This document shows positions 1 through 7,224 of a stretch of DNA of 35,149 bases, one piece after another. A program made the translations under genes and the position numbers. Within the stretch, counting starts at the first letter, position 1, and each line of letters opens with the position of its first letter. Source of the DNA: a bacterium (GTDB taxonomy: Bacteria; Babelota; Babeliae; Babelales; Vermiphilaceae); assembly GCA_021827875.1 (NCBI GenBank), contig JAKAUA010000006.1, positions 1 through 35,149 on the forward strand. Reading direction: 5' to 3'. Below the pieces are notes generated by a model. That model saw only the letters and a list, made by a program, of their open reading frames with translations, was not told the origin of the DNA and did not search any database.

Positions 1-792
1 GCTCTTGCTCTTTATTCACATACGATACTATTCAGTAATTCTTTGGCAATCGAATTTGATCAGGCATTGGCAAATCCGGATGATGTAAAAAATGCTGCGA
101 TTATAGGTCGCTATAGCGCAATACTTGATCATGAAATAGGTCATATGAAGCACAATGATGTGATGAACCGATTTGCTTTTATGGGAATGATAGCCGGTGC
201 ATTTGCAGCTACCCAGCAGGCTATTATACATATGGGTTATGCTCCATGGCTTACCAATAAATTGGAAGAAGCCGCTTTAGGGGTAAATCGTCTTAAATAT
301 AATATGGCTTTCTTTGTATCTTGGCTGTCTTTTACAGCTCTTTCGCATGAAGCATCTAATTGGTACACGAGATCAATTGAAAGAAGCGCCGATGAGTTTG
401 CCATACAACACGCACAAACACCAAGCTCATTACGAGAAATGGCACAATGGCTGAGCGCTCAAGAAAAACTTAATTTGCAATGGGTTCTCATAACCGGCCA
501 ACCTCTATCTACAGGACTCATTGGTATTATGAGACAAGCATATCTACGCAATAAACTACTGAAAGAATATATTAATGAAAAATATGCAGGAAATGGCGCT
601 GCACAAAATACACAAGAATTTTGGGATGCTTTTGTAACCTGGGTTATGGAATGCCGCTCTGATGACGCAAACTTTTTTATGAAAACCCTTTTTGCTTCTG
701 CTGATCATCCGAGCGCAGATGAGCGCGCACAAAAGCTTAATCAAGCAGCAGATGAGCTTGATAAAAAATTACTATCCGAGCATCATGTATAA
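1..792 (+). CDS. M48-family zinc metalloprotease, 5' end cut off by the window
   Basis: The reading frame is open from base 1 to the TAA at 790-792, so the gene begins before the window; the TTG at 43 is only the first possible start codon inside it. The zinc-binding helix HEIGH is encoded at about 130-144, and the downstream motif ERSADEFA supplies the third zinc ligand (Glu), which is the arrangement of M48 peptidases (HtpX, Ste24, BepA and Oma1-like). Hydrophobic stretches after the HEIGH motif suggest membrane helices between the catalytic motifs, as in HtpX. The family degrades misfolded or membrane proteins in the envelope. The member cannot be named without the N-terminus. A hairpin that looks like a terminator follows the stop codon. 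Confidence 0.85.
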   Translation, partial: ALALYSHTILFSNSLAIEFDQALANPDDVKNAAIIGRYSAILDHEIGHMKHNDVMNRFAFMGMIAGAFAATQQAIIHMGYAPWLTNKLEEAALGVNRLKYNMAFFVSWLSFTALSHEASNWYTRSIERSADEFAIQHAQTPSSLREMAQWLSAQEKLNLQWVLITGQPLSTGLIGIMRQAYLRNKLLKEYINEKYAGNGAAQNTQEFWDAFVTWVMECRSDDANFFMKTLFASADHPSADERAQKLNQAADELDKKLLSEHHV

Positions 793-830
793 TTGAACCC
801 TTAAGCTATAGCTTAGAATAGAAGAAAATT

Positions 831-880
831 TGGCCCGCAAATCCTGCCCAAGGAATTTACGGGCCATTTGTATTTATATT
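831..880 (+). terminator. Probable intrinsic terminator after the M48 protease gene
   Basis: TGGCCCG at 831-837 pairs with CGGGCCA at 860-866. A further AAAT/ATTT pairing (839-842 with 855-858) lies inside after one mismatch. A T-rich tract follows from 867. It lies 40 bases after the protease stop and before pgi. Confidence 0.55.
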
Positions 881-997
881 GATGTCGCTGATCAATAGCA
901 GCAATTGCACTAAGTAGAACAAGTATCTTGCAGAATCTAAATAATTGGATTTACTATACAAGGAGCGTTAAAAACTTCTTAATCTGCAAGGATGCAT

Positions 998-2317
998 ATG
1001 AATGCTCTGATAACTGATCATCGCCACTCAAACGTCAATGACGCAACAATTGCCAAACTTGGCACGCGGCTCCTGAGCGAAATTATACGGATTAACCAAG
1101 CGCAAACACTCGGTTATGATACTGATTATGCATTTGTTAACATAGTTAATGACGCGAAGTTATTCGATGAAATTAAAGAATTAGTGCACGCAAAGCAAAG
1201 GCTAAAGCCAACTATAATGCTTGTTGTCGGCATTGGAGGCTCTAATTTGGGCACGCTGGCAATACAACAAGCACTTTATGGTCTTTTTTATAATGAACAC
1301 GACCCAGAAATTAAAGTCTATTATCTTGATACGGTCGACAGCGATTACACTAATGACATCTTGCTGTTAGCGCAACAAGCATTAGAAAAAGATGAAACTG
1401 TATTGCTGAATATTATCAGCAAATCGGGCACTACGACTGAGAGCATTGCTAACTTTGAAATTTTTTTGAATCTTTTCAAATCCTATTATGAAGATGAATA
1501 TAAGCATTATATCATTGTTACGAGTGATCATGGTTCAGCGCTTTGGCAATTGGCTCAAGATGAACAATTTGCCACGCTAACTATTCCTAAAAAATTAGGT
1601 GGTCGCTATTCTGTCTTCTCTGCGGTAGGGCTTTTTCCACTGGCTATGATTGGCGTTGATATTTATCAATTGTTGCGCGGTGCACAATCAGCAATTCCTA
1701 ACGCACTCACCACTGATATTTTTGAAAACAAAGCAGCATTAAGCGCTGCTCATATGTATGCGCATTACAAACAACAGATCGCAATTCACAATTTTTTTAT
1801 TTTTTCTGTTGATTTGCAAGGCATTGGTGCATGGTATCGGCAACTTATGGGAGAGAGCATTGGCAAGGCGCAATTGCGCTCAGGAGAAAAAGCAGCGATT
1901 GGCATTTTGCCCACAACATCAATTGGCAGTACTGATCTGCACTCAATGGTGCAATTTTATCTTGCGGGGCCTAATAGTACGTATACTACCTTTTTATCAG
2001 TTGAAACTAATAAATCAGACCTGATTATCCCTGCGCAACAGCAGTTTGAAAAAATTGTGCATAATATTCAGGATAAGTCTCTTGCAACTATTATGCGCGC
2101 TATTTTGCACGGAGCGTTCCAAGCATACCAAGAAAAAAATCGTCCTTTTTCAACTATTACTCTGCAAGAAAAATCTGCGTATTGCATTGGCCAATTATTG
2201 CAGTTTAAGATGTTTGAAATTATCTATCTTGCAGCATTGCTTTCGATTTCTCCTTTTGATCAAAATGAAGTAGAATTGTATAAACAAGCAACACGAAAGA
2301 TTTTGGCTCATGAATGA
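998..2317 (+). CDS. pgi: Glucose-6-phosphate isomerase
   Basis: Interconverts glucose-6-phosphate and fructose-6-phosphate in the cytoplasm, linking glycolysis to the pentose phosphate pathway. The protein (439 residues from this start) has the short bacterial PGI length. Visible signatures, numbered from the ATG at 992, are GIGGSNLG (about 80-87), the sugar-phosphate loop SKSGTTTE (143-150), GGRYSVFS (203-210), the catalytic Glu in GES (287-289), a His in STDLHS (317) and the C-terminal EVELYK Lys. Two ATGs compete, at 992 and 998. The AAGG at 988-991 is spaced correctly only for 998, so that start is preferred. The stop codon lies inside the start of zwf (8-base overlap), which implies translational coupling in a pgi-zwf-gnd operon. 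Confidence 0.96.
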   Translation: MNALITDHRHSNVNDATIAKLGTRLLSEIIRINQAQTLGYDTDYAFVNIVNDAKLFDEIKELVHAKQRLKPTIMLVVGIGGSNLGTLAIQQALYGLFYNEHDPEIKVYYLDTVDSDYTNDILLLAQQALEKDETVLLNIISKSGTTTESIANFEIFLNLFKSYYEDEYKHYIIVTSDHGSALWQLAQDEQFATLTIPKKLGGRYSVFSAVGLFPLAMIGVDIYQLLRGAQSAIPNALTTDIFENKAALSAAHMYAHYKQQIAIHNFFIFSVDLQGIGAWYRQLMGESIGKAQLRSGEKAAIGILPTTSIGSTDLHSMVQFYLAGPNSTYTTFLSVETNKSDLIIPAQQQFEKIVHNIQDKSLATIMRAILHGAFQAYQEKNRPFSTITLQEKSAYCIGQLLQFKMFEIIYLAALLSISPFDQNEVELYKQATRKILAHE

Positions 2318-3749
2318 TTGTACCATTATCTTGCTGGGCGCAACCGGTGATTTATCAAAGAAAAAAATTATTCCCGCACTGTATCGCTTGATTGAGCGCG
2401 GTATCATGAAGAATTGTATTATTGTGGGCGCCGCACGCGAACAAGTTGCTGCAGCTGAAATAATAAAGCGAGCGCAAGAATTTATTGGCCCCATTGACGC
2501 CGCTGCGTGGCAAACATTACAAAATTCATTTTTCTATCATCAGCTTGATTTCACTCATCAGAGCGATTATCAAACTTTGAACTATCGCGTAAAAGAATAC
2601 GAAACAAAATATAAGCTGAGCGGAAATCGTATTATTTATATTGCAGCCGCATCACCATTTTTCTGCGCTATAACGCGCAACGTTGCTTCCTCTGGCCTTG
2701 CCCAGCGCTTGGATGCTGATGCTCCGGTATGGCATCGTCTCGTGTACGAAAAGCCATTTGGTTCTGATCTAAAATCGGCACAAGAGATAAATCGTTGCAT
2801 TCATGCATCTTTTTTTGAGCATCAGATTTATCGTGTTGATCACTTTTTAAGCAAAGAATTAGTCAGTAATATCGCACTCCTACGCTTTACCAATATCTTC
2901 TTTGAACCATTGTGGAACAGTCATTACATAGAACATGTACAGATTATCTTAGATGAGCCGATGGGCATAGAGGGCCGAGGTGGCTATTATGACAAAGCCG
3001 GAGCACTTTCAGACGTAGTGCAAAATCATATGCTTGAGATGCTTGCCTTAATTGCGATGGAAAGCCCTGCTACGCTGCAGCCCGATGATGTGCGCAATGC
3101 ACGTGCAGAATTACTCACTCATGTACAAGTAGTAGACGGTATTTTGGGACAATACGAAGGCTACACACAAGAACAAAATGTAGCTCCAAACTCAAAAACA
3201 GAAACGTTTGCTGCTGTTATACTGCAAATTGATAATGATCGTTGGGGTTCAGTGCCATTTTATTTGAGAACGGGGAAAAAACTAGACAAAAAACAAACAG
3301 GCATTTATGTGACATTTAAAAAAGTTGCCTGTTTGTTAGCAAGACAATGCCCAACAGCACAAAATTCTTTGAATATACAAATAGATCCATCACCCTGTTT
3401 TGCTATGCTCGTTAATGCAAAAAAAGTAGGTACCTTTGAAGAAGTTGAACCGATTCCTATGGAATTTTGTCAGAATGGTATCTTGCCATTGGCTTACGAG
3501 ACATTACTTGAATCGGTGTACAAAGGAGATCACGCTATAGCTACGCGCTTTGATGAAATAGAGTATGCCTGGAAAATAACTGATACCATAAAAGCTGCTC
3601 ATTTTCCTCTGTACCCATATAAGCAAGGGTCACATGGTCCTGTTGAATTAGAAGCGTTAAACAAAAAATACGATATAGGTGATACATATGAAATTGGGAA
3701 TCATCGGTTTGGGAAAGATGGGAAACGCAATTGCCCAACGCGCAATTGA
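2310..3749 (+). CDS. zwf: Glucose-6-phosphate 1-dehydrogenase
   Basis: Oxidises glucose-6-phosphate to 6-phosphogluconolactone with reduction of NAD(P)+, the entry step of the oxidative pentose phosphate pathway. At 479 residues it has the normal family length. The Rossmann motif GATGDLSKKK lies at 10-19, EKPFG at 147-151, the active-site motif RVDHFLSKE at 175-183 (usual form RIDHYLGKE) and the second conserved His in QNHMLE near 240. The Tyr-to-Phe and Gly-to-Ser changes in the active-site motif are mild. Its start overlaps the pgi stop. Its last 62 bases run through the start of gnd in another frame, giving the protein a basic tail that resembles nothing conserved. No 6-phosphogluconolactonase gene lies between zwf and gnd. 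Confidence 0.96.
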   Translation: MNDCTIILLGATGDLSKKKIIPALYRLIERGIMKNCIIVGAAREQVAAAEIIKRAQEFIGPIDAAAWQTLQNSFFYHQLDFTHQSDYQTLNYRVKEYETKYKLSGNRIIYIAAASPFFCAITRNVASSGLAQRLDADAPVWHRLVYEKPFGSDLKSAQEINRCIHASFFEHQIYRVDHFLSKELVSNIALLRFTNIFFEPLWNSHYIEHVQIILDEPMGIEGRGGYYDKAGALSDVVQNHMLEMLALIAMESPATLQPDDVRNARAELLTHVQVVDGILGQYEGYTQEQNVAPNSKTETFAAVILQIDNDRWGSVPFYLRTGKKLDKKQTGIYVTFKKVACLLARQCPTAQNSLNIQIDPSPCFAMLVNAKKVGTFEEVEPIPMEFCQNGILPLAYETLLESVYKGDHAIATRFDEIEYAWKITDTIKAAHFPLYPYKQGSHGPVELEALNKKYDIGDTYEIGNHRFGKDGKRNCPTRN

Positions 3750-4590
3750 TGGCGGCCATCAAGTTATCGGTTTTGACCCTGCGCAAGAGGCATCCGCACA
3801 GGCAGAACAATTAGGAGTTACTATTGTTCCATCGGTCACTGATGTTGCAAAGCATGCACGTATCATCTGGCTTATGATTCCTGCGGGTCATATTGTTGAT
3901 GCTACACTTTCTCTGTTACAACCACATTTACACAAAGATGACATTATTATAGATGGTGGCAACAGCCATTTCAAAGATTCTATTAGACGCGCAAAAGATC
4001 TAGAACAGCATGGTATTTATTTTCTTGATTGCGGTACCTCTGGCGGATTGCAGGGCAGAGAAATTGGCTTTTCTTTAATGGTTGGCGGTGATGAAGCAAG
4101 TTATATTAAGATTCATTCATTATTTGAGGCTATAGCCGCTCCGGGTGGATTAGGACTTGTTGGGCCGTCAGGTGCCGGGCACTATGTAAAAATGGTGCAC
4201 AATGGCATTGAATACGGCTTATTGCAAGCGTATGCAGAAGGTTTTCAATTAATCAAAGAAGGGGATTTAAAAAAGTATGACCCCGACCTTGAACAGATCA
4301 GTAGAATTTGGAGCAATGGCGCGATAATACGATCATATATTCTTGATCTCGCACATACTATTTTTGAACAAGATCAAGAACTTAGATCAATATCAGGTTA
4401 TATAGGTCAAAATGGCACCGGACAATGGGCTGCTGAAGATGCTCAAGAGAATAATATTTCTGTCCCCGTTTTGCAAGCGGCATTAAAAGTGCGCGCAGAA
4501 TCTGAACAAACAGGTGGCAATTATGCTACTAAAATTGTCGCACTATTGCGTCATGCCTTTGGTGGCCATCCTTTGGGGAAAAAAGGATAA
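3688..4590 (+). CDS. gnd: 6-phosphogluconate dehydrogenase (decarboxylating), short NAD-type
   Basis: Converts 6-phosphogluconate to ribulose-5-phosphate and CO2. The 300-residue protein matches the short class of 6PGDH (GntZ/YqeC-like) rather than the 470-residue NADP enzyme. GLGKMG is at 7-12, GGNS at 90-93, GTSGG at 116-120, and the catalytic Lys and Asn fall in HYVKMVHNG (about 166-173). The second beta strand ends in Asp (VIGFD, residue 30), a feature usually linked to NAD+ preference, so NAD use is inferred. The ATG at 3688 is chosen because AGGTGA lies six bases upstream; the GTG at 3679 falls inside that ribosome-binding site. The gene begins within the 3' end of zwf and ends just before a repeat-rich gap facing pth. 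Confidence 0.94.
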   Translation: MKLGIIGLGKMGNAIAQRAIDGGHQVIGFDPAQEASAQAEQLGVTIVPSVTDVAKHARIIWLMIPAGHIVDATLSLLQPHLHKDDIIIDGGNSHFKDSIRRAKDLEQHGIYFLDCGTSGGLQGREIGFSLMVGGDEASYIKIHSLFEAIAAPGGLGLVGPSGAGHYVKMVHNGIEYGLLQAYAEGFQLIKEGDLKKYDPDLEQISRIWSNGAIIRSYILDLAHTIFEQDQELRSISGYIGQNGTGQWAAEDAQENNISVPVLQAALKVRAESEQTGGNYATKIVALLRHAFGGHPLGKKG

Positions 4591-4620
4591 CTATTGTAAC
4601 TCTTCAACATAAAAATACTA

Positions 4621-4675
4621 CCGCCGCTCGCCCTGAGTGGCGGCTTTATAGCCGCTGTATCGAAGGGTTAGGCGG
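4621..4675. repeat. Nested palindromic intergenic element
   Basis: Three nested arm pairs surround a TTAT loop: CCGCC/GGCGG (4621-4625 with 4671-4675), CCCT/AGGG (4631-4634 with 4664-4667) and GCGGCT/AGCCGC (4640-4645 with 4650-4655). The CCCTGAG and ATCGAAGGG borders resemble dispersed repeats known from many bacterial genomes. It sits between the convergent gnd and pth genes and could act as a two-way terminator, although no long T tract follows. Confidence 0.7.
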
Positions 4676-4717
4676 ATAAAATAGAATGACATAAGGATAG
4701 CAGGCATACATTTTTTT

Positions 4718-4774
4718 AAAGCCCGCATGGTTCGATACGATTTCTACGAAATCACTCACCAACGAGCGGACTTT
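4718..4774. repeat. Second palindromic intergenic element
   Basis: A perfect inner inverted repeat, GATTTC-tac-GAAATC, lies at 4739-4753. Outer arms AAAGCCCGC (4718-4726) and GCGGACTTT (4766-4774) pair with one mismatch. The sequence is unrelated to its neighbours at 4621 and 4843. With them it makes up most of the 353-base gap between gnd and pth, in which no coding sequence is apparent. Confidence 0.55.
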
Positions 4775-4842
4775 TGCATATCTTTAACAAAATATTGCAA
4801 GAACGCTAAGCACAACACATTTTACTGCGTTGATTGACATGG

Positions 4843-4863
4843 ATCCTGAAACGAGTTCAGGAT
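4843..4863. repeat. Third palindromic intergenic element (ATCCTGAA/TTCAGGAT)
   Basis: Perfect 8-base arms ATCCTGAA (4843-4850) and TTCAGGAT (4856-4863) flank a five-base loop. The core, including the flanking GG and GACA, strongly resembles short dispersed palindromes common between genes in Rickettsiales and other host-associated bacteria (recalled, not searched). Confidence 0.65.
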
Positions 4864-4943
4864 GACAAACTATAGTCAATACTCTTTTTTCATTTTTACA
4901 TTTTTAAATGGATCACATAAAATTGTATTAAGAATCCAAGTAA

Positions 4944-5459
4944 CTATTCTTCAATTAAAGCAATTGCCTTTGTAATCATATCTTCAACAGTAGCTTTTGG
5001 CTCATTAAAATTTTCTAGCACATAATCAGGTACCTTTTCTCGTTCTTCAGGACGGCCAATACCAACACGAAGACGGCTAAACGAATCACCACAGGCAGCA
5101 ATAATAGATTTAAGTCCATTATGACCTTTGGCACTACCGCCTTGCTTGATTTTTACTTGCCCAAAAGGAAGTTCAAGTTCATCATGCACGACTAAAATAT
5201 TTTCTGCTTTGATACCTTTTTTCTGCAAATAAGGAATAACTTTTCCTGATGTGTTCATATAGGTCTGCGGCTTGACCAAAATGATGTTGTTTCCATCTAA
5301 TGTGACTTCTGCCATTTCCATATCTTGTATCTTGCGCCATGTTGCATGATATTTGTCTGCGAGCGCATCTAATACACGAAAACCTATCGAATGGCGATGA
5401 TAATAATATGATGCTCCTGGATTGCCCAGGCCAATAATTGCCTTAATATTTTGATTCAT
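4944..5459 (-). CDS. pth: Peptidyl-tRNA hydrolase
   Basis: Cleaves the ester bond of peptidyl-tRNAs that drop off ribosomes, recycling tRNA in the cytoplasm. The 171-residue protein is slightly shorter than the usual 185-195. GLGNPG is at 10-15. The catalytic His is H23 in HRHSIGF, where the usual Asn after it is Ser. The substrate-binding motif YMNTSG follows, then VVHDELELPFG with the catalytic Asp, and KGHNGLKS. AAGGGT upstream of the ATG gives a good ribosome-binding site. Only 15 bases separate it from the upstream gene prs, so the two are probably co-transcribed. Confidence 0.95.
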   Translation of the reverse strand: MNQNIKAIIGLGNPGASYYYHRHSIGFRVLDALADKYHATWRKIQDMEMAEVTLDGNNIILVKPQTYMNTSGKVIPYLQKKGIKAENILVVHDELELPFGQVKIKQGGSAKGHNGLKSIIAACGDSFSRLRVGIGRPEEREKVPDYVLENFNEPKATVEDMITKAIALIEE

Positions 5460-5474
5460 AGTTGATTACCCTTA

Positions 5475-6374
5475 TTACAAATATGGTATAACTGCTTTGC
5501 TGATATCAAATACTTCTAGTGATGTAGCATCTTGTAATAATACAGGAACTGAATTGGAAACAAAAATGGTAGTAAACTGTTTAAAAAGTAATGGTATATT
5601 TTCTTTTTTAGAAAAAATACCGTGAATAAAGCAGCCGTACACCTCCTGCACACCCTTTTCTTTTAAATCACGTGCGACTTGCAGCGCAGTACCACCGGTA
5701 TCAATAATATCATCAATAATAATAGCTTTTTTATGCAGGCTAAAATCGGTGCTACTTTCTAAACGTATGGTGTCAACTCCGATTCTTTTTTTATGATAGG
5801 CAATAACAGGTTTATTTAATAACTGTGCTATTTTTTGCGCTCTCTCATAAGCGCCGGCATCGGGCGCTACAATACAATAATCACCGGTTATTTTTGTTGT
5901 AAGATAATCAGTCAACAATGGAGCAAGAATAACCTGCTTCATAGGCATGACAAAAAAATCTTGATCCTTCTCATCATGCAATTCAACAGTAACAAAGTGA
6001 TCAATAGGTAGCGATTCTAGTAATTGTATGATCATGTGCGCTTCCGAAGGAATATGAGACATAATAACCTTGGTATGGCGCGAATAACCTAGGTAAGGAA
6101 TGAGTGTCACTAGTTCTTTGCACCCTGCTGCTTTAATTATGCGCGCTAACAGAGTAAGCACTATAATTTCTTCTGCCACTCTTGGACAGGTAGGGTGAAC
6201 AAGCAGCACCTTTTTATCATAGAAAAGAGCAGGGTTTTCAAAAAAAATCTCTTTTTCACCGTCAGCAAAGGTAGTTATTTTGGGAATAATAAGTTGCTTG
6301 TCATAATGGTCTGCCAGTGCTTGTGCAAGGTACAACTGACGCGCTGCTACTATAACAATATCATCATATTTCAT
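5475..6374 (-). CDS. prs: Ribose-phosphate pyrophosphokinase-like protein (divergent Prs)
   Basis: Expected to make PRPP from ribose-5-phosphate and ATP, feeding nucleotide, His and Trp synthesis. The 299 residues cover the full two-domain fold. TFADGE near the N-terminus, the APDAG segment and the C-terminal PRPP loop IDDIIDTGGT (usual VDDMVDTAGT) support the family. It is divergent at the flexible catalytic loop: canonical YARQDRK reads YSRHTKV here, and DLHA reads ELHD. The core enzyme is likely but ATP handling may differ. Its start has AAGAG about eight bases upstream. An intrinsic terminator separates it from the upstream skp-like gene, so it probably has its own promoter or depends on read-through. 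pth follows in the same transcript. Confidence 0.82.
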   Translation of the reverse strand: MKYDDIVIVAARQLYLAQALADHYDKQLIIPKITTFADGEKEIFFENPALFYDKKVLLVHPTCPRVAEEIIVLTLLARIIKAAGCKELVTLIPYLGYSRHTKVIMSHIPSEAHMIIQLLESLPIDHFVTVELHDEKDQDFFVMPMKQVILAPLLTDYLTTKITGDYCIVAPDAGAYERAQKIAQLLNKPVIAYHKKRIGVDTIRLESSTDFSLHKKAIIIDDIIDTGGTALQVARDLKEKGVQEVYGCFIHGIFSKKENIPLLFKQFTTIFVSNSVPVLLQDATSLEVFDISKAVIPYL

Positions 6375-6393
6375 AGCTAAGACTCTTTTAAAT

Positions 6394-6435
6394 GAGAAAA
6401 GCGACCGTTGTAACGATCGCTTTTACTCTTCTCTA
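6394..6435 (-). terminator. Intrinsic terminator after the skp-like gene
   Basis: AAAAGCGA (6397-6404) pairs with TCGCTTTT (6417-6424), with CGTT/AACG inside and GAG/CTC continuing outside. Read on the minus strand, the stem ends in TTTT followed by a T-rich stretch. It lies directly after the skp-like stop codon and before prs. Confidence 0.75.
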
Positions 6436-6450
6436 TAATTTCAATTAAAT

Positions 6451-7107
6451 TTAGGCAGCTGCGGTATGAGCGCCGGTTTTTTTGTTATCTGCTAACACAG
6501 TTGCCGGTGTGGCAGTAGCTTTTTGGTTAGCTGCAAACTTAATATTCATAGCATCAACAAGCTTGTTAGTTACATTCGCGCTTTCTGAGCTGTAAAGAAT
6601 TTGGCCGGTTGTTCTATCAACGATAACATCAATATTTTCTGCACGAGCTATGATAGTAGAATTATCGCGCACTTCTTTAAGCATTCTTTCTGAAGATTTT
6701 GCTTGCATCATTTGGAATTCTTGATTTTTTTCTTCGATTGAAACTTGGTAGTCTCTTTTTGCTTTTGTTAGGCGTCTTTCTTCTTTTTCGCGTGCTGATT
6801 CGCTCATGGTCACTTTTTTACTATCAAAAGCTAATAATTCTTGTTCTAACTCTTTGCCTTTTAGAGTAATTTCAGCTGCCCATTTTTGATTGGTGTCTGA
6901 CAATTCTTTAGTAATTTCAGCACCGAGCAATGATTTTTGCATTACTTCAAAGGCATCAACTACGCGAATCTTAAGGTCAGGTGACGCTACTTTGACAGCC
7001 GGTTTGTCTGCAACTTTTGCCTCAGGTACTTTGGTTACCTTATCAACAGAAGCCATACCGGTTAGTGATAAGCCCAAAAGACTTAATACAATTTTGTTAT
7101 TTTTCAT
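6451..7107 (-). CDS. OmpH/Skp-family periplasmic chaperone
   Basis: Skp-like proteins are periplasmic trimers that hold outer-membrane proteins on their way to the Bam complex. Residues 1-20 form a signal peptide (KIVLSLLGLSLTGMAS). A Lys/Pro/Ala-rich linker follows to about residue 45, then IRVVDAFEVMQKS (the usual start of the OmpH domain), a long charged coiled coil over about 65-150, and the terminal strand motif IDVIVDRTTGQILY. The Ala/Thr-rich tail is extra. At 218 residues it is longer than E. coli Skp (about 160) because of the linker and tail. It supports a diderm envelope. It has a promoter-like sequence upstream and an intrinsic terminator downstream, so it looks monocistronic. Confidence 0.82.
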   Translation of the reverse strand: MKNNKIVLSLLGLSLTGMASVDKVTKVPEAKVADKPAVKVASPDLKIRVVDAFEVMQKSLLGAEITKELSDTNQKWAAEITLKGKELEQELLAFDSKKVTMSESAREKEERRLTKAKRDYQVSIEEKNQEFQMMQAKSSERMLKEVRDNSTIIARAENIDVIVDRTTGQILYSSESANVTNKLVDAMNIKFAANQKATATPATVLADNKKTGAHTAAA

Positions 7108-7158
7108 AAGATTTTTTCCTTTTAAAGGGGTGTACTCTCAATTTCATATTTTCTAGTA

Positions 7159-7187
7159 ACTTTAGTTCGTTTAGATTATTTAGTCAA
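7159..7187 (-). promoter_or_regulatory. Probable sigma70-type promoter of the skp-like gene
   Basis: On the minus strand TTGACT (complement of 7182-7187) and TAAAGT (complement of 7159-7164) are separated by 17 bases, matching five and four of six consensus positions. It lies about 50 bases before the skp-like start. Confidence 0.45.
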
Positions 7188-7224
7188 ATTTATGGTAAGT
7201 AACGTTAACACCAGACAAGATGAC

